A DNA stretch of 64,000 nt from Pectobacterium zantedeschiae. Its GTDB lineage: Bacteria > Pseudomonadota > Gammaproteobacteria > Enterobacterales > Enterobacteriaceae. Each line of letters starts with the position of its first letter. Positions within the stretch are counted from its first letter, which is position 1. Where the stretch lies: assembly GCF_004137795.1 (NCBI RefSeq), contig NZ_NWTM01000001.1:1167229-1231228 (forward strand), in the 5' to 3' direction. Shown piece after piece: positions 58,125-64,000 of the stretch. The translations under genes and the position numbers were made by a program. The notes under the pieces are model-generated. The model did no database searches. It had not been told where the DNA came from and saw nothing but the letters and a program-made list of their open reading frames with translations.

Positions 58125-58318
58125 TCACGATCGTGTATAGTAATCACGGTGGCGACAATTTCCGTCTTGATGATGTTATCAATACTATTTTCGCCGCCAT
58201 AAAATGATAGAAAAGCATCAAATAAACATATCGTTACGTTTTGCACAGTGAAATGATGGCAGTGAAGCCAGAACGGTTTACACTGCTGCTTTAATCATGT
58301 TTAGCATGGAATATTTTT

Positions 58319-58849
58319 ATGTTGCGATTTCTTAATCGTTGCTCACGCGGACGTGGTGCGTGGCTGCTGCTGGCGTTTACTGCTTTAGCATTGGAATTGA
58401 CTGCACTCTATTTTCAGCATGTTATGTTATTAAAACCGTGCGTGCTGTGTATTTATCAGCGTTGCGCGCTGTGGGGCGTTTTCGCAGCAGGTATTGTTGG
58501 TGCCATCGCACCAACAACAGCGTTGCGCTACCCGGCCATCGCGTTATGGATATACAGTTCTTACGAAGGCGTTCAGCTGGCCTGGAAACACACGGATATT
58601 TTGTTAAATCCGTCGCCGTTTACCACCTGTGATTTCTTTGTCAGCTTCCCATCATGGTTGCCTTTAGACAAATGGCTCCCGGCCATTTTCAATGCGACAG
58701 GGGATTGCTCAGTGCGTCAGTGGGAATTTCTCTCTCTGGAAATGCCACAATGGCTGCTTGGCATCTTCGTCGCTTATCTGTTGATTGCCGCGCTGGTATT
58801 GATCGCTCAGCCTTTTCGTCCCAAACGTCGCGACCTCTTCAGCCGTTAA
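58319..58849 (+). CDS. dsbB: Disulfide bond formation protein DsbB
   Basis: Inner-membrane quinone reductase that re-oxidises DsbA. The 176 residues have four hydrophobic helices and both redox pairs, Cys41-Cys44 (CVLC) and Cys104/Cys130, at exactly the E. coli positions. Soft-rot bacteria depend on this system for folding secreted pectate lyases and cellulases (known). An ERIC-type repeat follows. Confidence 0.97.
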   Translation: MLRFLNRCSRGRGAWLLLAFTALALELTALYFQHVMLLKPCVLCIYQRCALWGVFAAGIVGAIAPTTALRYPAIALWIYSSYEGVQLAWKHTDILLNPSPFTTCDFFVSFPSWLPLDKWLPAIFNATGDCSVRQWEFLSLEMPQWLLGIFVAYLLIAALVLIAQPFRPKRRDLFSR

Positions 58850-58857
58850 CGTTAATT

Positions 58858-59000
58858 ATATACCCTAAATAATTCGAGTTTCAGGACAAAACGTTAACGT
58901 TTTGAACAACGCAAAGCGTTGGCCCTTCAGGGCGAGACCCACGATGGGCCGAGTATTTGAACGCAGCCAACGCACATGCAACTTGAAGTATGACGGGAAT
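58858..59000. repeat. ERIC-type repeat, copy D
   Basis: Ends TATACCCTAAATAATTCGAG and ACGCACATGCAACTTGAAGT with TATGACGGGAATA. The centre carries inverted repeats AAAACGTTAACGTTTT and AACGCAAAGCGTT, then TTCAGGGCGAG. It follows dsbB by about 10 bp. Confidence 0.85.
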
Positions 59001-59008
59001 AGACCGAA

Positions 59009-59031
59009 AAGCCCGACGATATGTCGGGCTT
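59009..59031 (-). terminator. Terminator for the small gene at 59061-59258
   Basis: AAGCCCGAC/GTCGGGCTT stem, 9 bp, loop GATAT. On the minus strand it is followed by TTTT, so it best serves the leftward small gene; it may also close dsbB. Confidence 0.7.
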
Positions 59032-59060
59032 CTGGTAACTGTTTCCACGCTGTCCAACCC

Positions 59061-59258
59061 TCACTGCTGTGGTCGGTAGATATCGCGATAATGGCCTAAT
59101 CGTTCATTAAAAAAAGGCCTCTTTTCCTGCGGGATTCTTCGTGATATTTCATCAGCGTCGATCTTTTTTTCCTGACTTTCCATAAAAGCAATCGTGGAGG
59201 CAGCAAAGTCGGTGTACTGCTCGCTGTACTCAAGAATGATTTTCTCAAAGTTAATCAC
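59061..59258 (-). CDS. Hypothetical 65-residue acidic/charged protein
   Basis: Not recognised. Predicted mostly helical and hydrophilic (INFEKIILEYSEQYTDFAAS, then KKIDADEISRRIPQEKRPFF). GTG at 59258 is chosen because AGGAGG lies 7-8 bp upstream, an unusually good RBS. The earlier in-frame ATG (59309) has none. A terminator lies 30 bp after the stop. RBS and terminator together support a real gene. No membrane segment or Cys. Confidence 0.65.
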   Translation of the reverse strand: MINFEKIILEYSEQYTDFAASTIAFMESQEKKIDADEISRRIPQEKRPFFNERLGHYRDIYRPQQ

Positions 59259-59565
59259 ATGCTCGCCCTCCTGCTGGTTACACTGCTCTAAAATTATACA
59301 ACACGTCACGATTTATGCCGGAAACGGCAGCATGATTCGCACAAGGAAAATGTGACGTAGTGGGCAAAAAGCAGATGAACTTTTCAGTTCGGGGCATGTG
59401 ATACGGCGTTTCCTCCCTCAACCATATGTAAACCATCACCCCCTTTCTGAGCGTTTTTTCTTCATTAGAACGTCCCTTATGCCTATAGTACATACGCAGG
59501 TCAACAATGACTTTTCACCCGATGAGGTATTTCTATCGCAATTGATTTATTCAGGAGAAACAACG

Positions 59566-59661
59566 ATGTTAGGTAATATCAATATTTTCATCGCCGTATT
59601 GGGCGGCATACTTTTTCTTAGCTTTCTGGCGGCGTATCTGAGCCCCAAGTGGGATGACTAA
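59566..59661 (+). CDS. mgtS: Small membrane protein MgtS
   Basis: A 31-residue protein, MLGNINIFIAVLGGILFLSF then LAAYLSPKWDD. I recognise it as E. coli MgtS (formerly YneM), which protects the Mg2+ transporter MgtA from degradation and binds the phosphate carrier PitA under low Mg2+. A single hydrophobic helix spans about residues 5-25, and the C-terminal KWDD is conserved. RBS AGGAG is 9 bp upstream. In E. coli mgtS is PhoPQ-controlled; I found no convincing PhoP box here. Its location between dsbB and ycgN differs from E. coli. Confidence 0.87.
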   Translation: MLGNINIFIAVLGGILFLSFLAAYLSPKWDD

Positions 59662-59687
59662 TGAGCTCTGACTCTCCCCCCGATAAA

Positions 59688-59727
59688 AAGCCCCTCTTCT
59701 GAGAGATTCAGACTGAGGGGCTTCTTG
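59688..59727 (+). terminator. mgtS terminator
   Basis: AAGCCCCTC (59688-59696) pairs with GAGGGGCTT (59715-59723), followed by CTTGTTT. The long loop holds a second small TCT/AGA pairing. Confidence 0.75.
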
Positions 59728-59820
59728 TTTCAGCCAGGCAACAACCCGTACCAAATAAAAATTATCAATACGACGCAGTAAGACACAAAATGACTAAACG
59801 CGGTGAATTTCTGCCACAAG

Positions 59821-62076
59821 TCAAGATGTGAAAATTTCATACTCACCAGTAATATCGATCCTGCCAGCTTCTGGCGTTCCAAGTTGCGTTGAACCGTTGG
59901 AAGAGATAACTATGGATTGCGTTCCTGGCTCTGCATAAGCGGTTATGCCATTGGTCACATCAAACCCTATCCATTCACCTATGTTAAACCCTCCTCTAAC
60001 TCCAGATGATGTGCTAAATGGAGGTAGTGAAATCCTGATTGCACCATCAAATCCACTCGCATCACTCCAAGCTAATGCCAGGCGGAAGTTAACTCGGTTG
60101 TTTAATATTTTATAAACACCGGTCCGATTAACATAATGGATAGAACCCGTTGTTGTAGTACCCGTTATGGTGGGTTCAAATCCCATATCTAACCCGATTA
60201 TTTTGTCACTCGAGACGACTTGTGATGTATTTCTCGGATTGGTCATTGGTTGCATATAATTTCCAGAACTACCGTAATCTCTGTGCATACCAGAAATATC
60301 AACGTTACTACCGGCCTCAAAAGCCACAGACTTACCAATTCCACTTACTCGACAATTATCAGCACCCTTGACGTGAAGTGAACCGTCTTTGTCAGACATC
60401 ATGATGTTGCATCCAACAACTTTTGATGCAAAGGGGTCACATGTAAGGAAGAGAGAATCTCCCTTTAGCCCGCTAGATATGAATGATCCGCTACAGTTAA
60501 CCGAAGGAAGTGAAGGGTATCCGTTAGGGTTCTCTGGAAACTCGGTATCAATCATTATCCCATGAGTATATGAAGTATCAGAGTCAGACCCCACGCAGGC
60601 CGGGTTGGATATAGACACATCATTACTACCAAGTATCTTAATCAGAGAGTTATCAGCAGGCCCATTCATTCCAGTGTATATGCCAGAAACTATCCCTGCT
60701 CTAGAACCATTAAAGGTGTCAATTCTACAATCTGAGTTTATAGAGCGAGATATAATATCTGACTTCCAGTAAATGCAGGTATCAAATGCAGCATTTACAC
60801 ACTGCGCGTTTCCTGAAATGGATGGGGCCTCGCAGTGTTTAAAGTAAACGGAAACATTCGTCAATGAGCAGCTTATTTTGAAATTTTTTACAGGATTTAT
60901 TTTAACTGCCTTCAGCTCTTGGATGTAACCATAGCCGTACACCGTTTTCTGTACCGTATTAAATGAAGCGCTATCGGCCTTTCTTACTTGAAGAATTTCC
61001 ATCCGGCGATACTGGCGAAGATTTGACTCACTTACGTTGCTGTATACGCGAGGCGATGTTGGCGTTTCTTGTGTGTATGCGTCACTGACGTCAGTGGGAT
61101 AATTAGAGATGACAATGATATCACCTGAGTTGAATGCATTAGGTTCGGTAAACTCACTCACAGAGGGGTTGGGGTATGTTTTAGAGAATGTACTGATAAC
61201 ATCCGACTCCTCACCGAATACATTAAAAATAAGTGATGGAGTTCCGTTTGCTGGTGTTTCTGGTCCTAAAATTTCCCCACCAGTAATATCAATATTATCG
61301 CAGCCTGACAAGTCATAAGACCCAGCGCTCAGATAGGTGACACCACCGATAATCAGTTGCCCACCGCCAATAGCTTTTAACCTTTCAATGGCCGCAATAA
61401 ACGCAAGTTTGTCATCGCTCACACCATCAACTATGCCGCCACAACTACGCAGAGTGACGATTTTATTTAATGTATCGATCTCATCCTGAACCGTGTCACC
61501 AGAAGATGTGACACTTAATTGCGCCCCTATCGGATTAGCAAACGCAATCATGACATCAGCGGCAGAGCCAAATTCAGGAAGTACACTCACCGGGCGGCCA
61601 CTAGCATTAGCAACAAGCTTCCCTTCCATCAGTGAAAGGTTAGGCATCCCCGGGATTGATGTCCCTGATATACGCAGCGCATTCAAATCTCCAGAGAAAG
61701 GATACGTTGATCTGAATGCGATGGCGTTATAGCCGATCTGAATCGGGTCTTCTGCCTCGACTTGCCAGCAGTCACCATAAATATTAAAAACCAACGTCCC
61801 ATTCACAACATCACGCGCGCAGCCAAAGTCCGGCGCTCTTGTCCATGCTGCGGGGCCGGCCAACCAGATACCATTATCGATAGGATTGTCTTGATTGATT
61901 AATAATATTCGCATGCCTGCTTGTGTTGTTATAGTGCGATCACCCGTCATGGTAGATGACTCAATTGTCTGCTCCCCATATGTGGTGATGTGATAGTCTG
62001 CTGAAATGGCAACGGCTGGTTTTACTGCTACGGAAGTAGTTAACCCAAACAGCCGATCTTCTGATGTTGCTGACAT
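59821..62076 (-). CDS. Orphan phage-type tailspike protein (pectin-lyase fold)
   Basis: A 751-residue protein. The N-terminus (MSATSEDRLFGLTTSVAVKP) and the following segment (about 50-110, with IDNGIWLAGPAAWTRAPDFG) resemble virion-anchor domains of phage tail fibres and spikes. From about residue 225, DGVSDDKLAFIAAIERLKA and GGGQLIIGG mark the start of a right-handed beta-helix, the fold of tailspikes that cut or bind surface polysaccharide. There is no signal peptide. ATG at 62076 with GGAG 8 bp upstream is chosen; the longer frame adds a hydrophobic stretch typical of neither. No other phage structural gene is nearby. Asn/Ser/Thr-rich composition and lower GC suggest transfer. Confidence 0.8.
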   Translation of the reverse strand: MSATSEDRLFGLTTSVAVKPAVAISADYHITTYGEQTIESSTMTGDRTITTQAGMRILLINQDNPIDNGIWLAGPAAWTRAPDFGCARDVVNGTLVFNIYGDCWQVEAEDPIQIGYNAIAFRSTYPFSGDLNALRISGTSIPGMPNLSLMEGKLVANASGRPVSVLPEFGSAADVMIAFANPIGAQLSVTSSGDTVQDEIDTLNKIVTLRSCGGIVDGVSDDKLAFIAAIERLKAIGGGQLIIGGVTYLSAGSYDLSGCDNIDITGGEILGPETPANGTPSLIFNVFGEESDVISTFSKTYPNPSVSEFTEPNAFNSGDIIVISNYPTDVSDAYTQETPTSPRVYSNVSESNLRQYRRMEILQVRKADSASFNTVQKTVYGYGYIQELKAVKINPVKNFKISCSLTNVSVYFKHCEAPSISGNAQCVNAAFDTCIYWKSDIISRSINSDCRIDTFNGSRAGIVSGIYTGMNGPADNSLIKILGSNDVSISNPACVGSDSDTSYTHGIMIDTEFPENPNGYPSLPSVNCSGSFISSGLKGDSLFLTCDPFASKVVGCNIMMSDKDGSLHVKGADNCRVSGIGKSVAFEAGSNVDISGMHRDYGSSGNYMQPMTNPRNTSQVVSSDKIIGLDMGFEPTITGTTTTGSIHYVNRTGVYKILNNRVNFRLALAWSDASGFDGAIRISLPPFSTSSGVRGGFNIGEWIGFDVTNGITAYAEPGTQSIVISSNGSTQLGTPEAGRIDITGEYEIFTS

Positions 62077-62524
62077 GTATATTTCTCCAAACGTGAGTAG
62101 TCGCTCTAGGGATAATCCAGCAGCAATAAAAAAGACCGCACATGCTGTCATCACAGCCATTAAGATAGCCTTTAATAGTACTGCCGTCCTACGGTTTGGC
62201 TACGCTCATAGTTTCCCCTTGGCAATTCAAGCACTGCTTACGGACATACGCTTGTAGCCCAGTACTTGCTTTATGATGGTTTCACGTCTCTCTCTGAGAG
62301 TAAAATAATCTCGGATAGCGGAGTCAGTAAGTCGGACGCTGGCGGCATTAACCACGCAGGAGGTGGCGTAGATGGGAATGGATGATATACAACGTTTACG
62401 AAAAATGGATGAGTGACAACAACGGTGATCAGTTGAGCATTTTGAACACCACTGTTACTGACGATACCCCATCCATGCCCCAAGCATCATTCAAGTGATA
62501 CAAAAGTTCTTTTAATTCAACACC
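62077..62524. other. 448-bp region upstream of the tailspike
   Basis: No convincing gene. A 70-codon minus-strand frame (62271-62483, MGHGWGIVSNSGVQNAQ...) has no recognised family and no clear RBS. The region probably represents the junction between a phage remnant and the core chromosome. No integrase, attachment repeat or tRNA target was seen. Confidence 0.4.
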
Positions 62525-62971
62525 TCACCGCGCCCACTCAGGTTTATTCAGTATATGATCCTGCCAATCCACCACCTCACTTTCGCGCACGGCAATATGA
62601 CGGACAGAGATACGCTCACGATGCATTGCCGTCTTGGTACCACAGACCAGCGGATGCCACTGCGGTAAATCCTCACGCTCATGGACCAGACGATAGGCAC
62701 AAGTCGCCGGTAGCCAGTTAAACGTCAGCAGATTTTCTCGCGTCAGCTTGATGCAGTCCGGCTCATACTCGAAACGTTTCTCATAGTTACGGCACTGGCA
62801 GCTTTTAATATTAAGTTGATTACAGGCGACGTTGGTAAAGTAGATCTCCTCCGTATCCTCATCAATCAGTTTATGCAAACAGCACTGACCGCAGCCATCG
62901 CACAGCGACTCCCATTCATCGTCAGACATCTCAGACAACGTTTTTTGCTGCCAAAAAGGGCGTTCAGTCAT
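62525..62971 (-). CDS. ycgN: YcgN, UPF0260 Cys-cluster protein
   Basis: A 148-residue protein of the CxxCxxCC family, suggested to bind zinc or an Fe-S cluster. Cys cluster [12 protein letters not shown] near residues 21-32 and further Cys in [18 protein letters not shown]. Ends [17 protein letters not shown]. Function unknown. Lies 106 bp downstream of ycgM on the same strand. Confidence 0.94.
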   Translation of the reverse strand: MTERPFWQQKTLSEMSDDEWESLCDGCGQCCLHKLIDEDTEEIYFTNVACNQLNIKSCQCRNYEKRFEYEPDCIKLTRENLLTFNWLPATCAYRLVHEREDLPQWHPLVCGTKTAMHRERISVRHIAVRESEVVDWQDHILNKPEWAR

Positions 62972-63044
62972 GTTTCTTCCTGTTGTAAATCTATAGCGTT
63001 GTAAAAAAGATGCGTGATTCTGGCAGGCACTGCGGGGAAGTGTT

Positions 63045-63070
63045 GCTGCCCGTCGTTCAACACGGGCAGC
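63045..63070 (-). terminator. Hairpin after ycgM
   Basis: GCTGCCCGT/ACGGGCAGC stem, 9 bp, 8-nt loop, beginning 8 bp past the ycgM stop; no clear T run. Confidence 0.5.
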
Positions 63071-63077
63071 CAGAGCG

Positions 63078-63734
63078 TTAGATAATACGTGTGCTCAGCG
63101 TCCGGTCATTTACCGTAATCGTCAGCATATCGCCTGACAGAATCGGTCCGACCCCTTTTGGCGTACCCGTCAAAATAATATCGCCCGCGCGTAGCGTAAA
63201 GAAACGGCTCATATAGGCAATCAGCGGCAGAATCGGCGTAATCATATCACGCGTGTTGCCCTGCTGGCGCACTTCATCATTCACTTTTACACCCAGATCG
63301 GTTTGCTGTGGATCGCCAAACTCAGCAACCGGAATAAAACCGGAGATCGGGCAGGAACCATCAAAGGCTTTAGCTTTTTCCCACGGCTGGCCTACTTTCT
63401 TAAATTCGGACTGTAAATCACGCAGCGTCAAATCCAACGCCACGCCATAACCCGCAATGGCTCTGGCGACGCGTTCTTCATTCGCCTGCTTTAACGGGGT
63501 CCCGATCAGCACCGCCAGTTCGACTTCGTGGTGAACCGATCCCAGATTTTTAGGAATCGCGACTGGCTGACGTAAATCACACAGTGCGGTTTCAGGTTTA
63601 ATGAATAACACTGGCTCGCTCGGGGTCGCATTTCCCATCTCTTTGATGTGTTCTGAGTAGTTGCTTCCGACGCAAACGACTTTATTTACGGGGAAATCAA
63701 GCAACGCGCCCTGCCAGTCTCTGTGTTGATACAT
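63078..63734 (-). CDS. ycgM: Fumarylacetoacetate hydrolase family protein YcgM
   Basis: A 218-residue FAH-fold hydrolase, related to acylpyruvases and oxaloacetate tautomerases. Metal-binding acidic residues lie in [12 protein letters not shown], and the catalytic region in [14 protein letters not shown] and [40 protein letters not shown] is diagnostic. Upstream gene of ycgN. Confidence 0.94.
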   Translation of the reverse strand: MYQHRDWQGALLDFPVNKVVCVGSNYSEHIKEMGNATPSEPVLFIKPETALCDLRQPVAIPKNLGSVHHEVELAVLIGTPLKQANEERVARAIAGYGVALDLTLRDLQSEFKKVGQPWEKAKAFDGSCPISGFIPVAEFGDPQQTDLGVKVNDEVRQQGNTRDMITPILPLIAYMSRFFTLRAGDIILTGTPKGVGPILSGDMLTITVNDRTLSTRII

Positions 63735-64000
63735 GGGTATTCTCCTGCCCTGTCTGTTGGATTATCGCTGCCTTCGTGGCGTAAAACATGCCCAAAAAGA
63801 AAACAGCCATATTAAAAACACGATGGTGCAAAACCATCGTTATATCATCGCAACGGGGGTTACCCCAACAGATTTCAGGAGAGCGAGGCCAGCGATTGCG
63901 TGGTCTGAAGAAGGCGTCATAACCTATCAAAAATGGAAACTATTAAATTATGACAGAGTAAAACTCGAAAGGTGAATATTTATCGCGCGGAATATCATGC
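63735..64000. other. Window end upstream of ycgM
   Basis: A 266-bp stretch with no supported gene. In E. coli ycgL lies beyond ycgM on the same strand; nothing of it is visible before the window ends. Confidence 0.4.

Noticed and set aside
59400-59565. PhoP box upstream of mgtS
   Set aside because: Only weak half-site matches; none shows two good TGTTTA repeats at 11-bp spacing ahead of a -10.
59398-59565. In-frame upstream extension of mgtS to an 87-codon ORF
   Set aside because: Only the last 31 codons match MgtS and they follow a good RBS; the upstream part is unlike any family.
59821-62076. Secreted pectate lyase or pectinase
   Set aside because: The beta-helix fold is shared, but there is no signal peptide and the N-terminus is of the phage virion-anchor type.
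62271-62483. 70-codon minus-strand ORF upstream of the tailspike
   Set aside because: No recognised family, no clear RBS; could be a phage remnant, but the evidence is too thin to call a gene.

Overview
The window reads as a chromosomal segment of a soft-rot enterobacterium, most likely Pectobacterium (inference). The grounds are long E. coli-like gene order, a KdgM-type oligogalacturonate porin at the left edge, ERIC-type repeats, and protein sequences that I recognise as near-full-length matches to E. coli families. It is almost entirely core genome, with two obvious accessory patches. No insertion sequence, CRISPR array or replication origin was seen.

Layout: (1) 1-5.5 kb: KdgM-like porin, ompW, yciC, yciB, yciA, tonB, yciI, with a perfect FNR-type palindrome upstream of ompW and a Fur-like box upstream of tonB. 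(2) 5.5-17.4 kb: a chemoreceptor, the small gene yciY (not an obvious ORF by length), cls, yciU and the oppABCDF peptide importer, which has two tandem oppA copies. (3) 18.4-27.7 kb: adhE, tdk, hns, galU, rssB, rssA, ychJ, purU and one tRNA-Tyr. The tRNA is followed by two 173-bp tandem repeats that carry the tRNA 3' end, like the E. coli rtT repeats. (4) 28-45.7 kb: a TRIC-type channel gene behind a tandem glycine riboswitch, then xthA, ynjH, topB, ydjA, sppA, ansA, pncA, yeaC, msrB, gapA, yeaD, yeaE, mipA, yeaG and yeaH. (5) 45.9-48.3 kb: a Bcr/CflA-type transporter and dadA. (6) 48.8-53.7 kb, accessory: a seven-gene sugar operon with a PfkA-like kinase, a UlaABC/SgaTBA-type PTS (IIB, IIC, IIA), a small coiled-coil protein of unknown function, a P-loop kinase-like protein and a LacD/YihT-type aldolase. 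(7) 53.9-59 kb: ycgB (SpoVR), fadR, nhaB, dsbB. (8) 59-62.5 kb, variable: a small unknown gene, the 31-aa mgtS, and an orphan phage-type tailspike gene. (9) 62.5-64 kb: ycgN and ycgM.

How they work together: the PTS operon encodes a complete inferred route. The PTS takes up and phosphorylates a sugar, a PfkA-family kinase adds a second phosphate, and a class I aldolase cleaves the product to trioses that enter glycolysis next to GapA-type metabolism. The substrate is unknown, and there is no isomerase or regulator beside it. Four ERIC-type elements (near 5.6, 7.9, 35.1 and 58.9 kb) share a variable centre. Their inverted repeats differ in sequence but keep pairing, and the same centre recurs inside the tRNA-Tyr repeats.

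All calls come from reading the sequence and from remembered family features. No database search was run.
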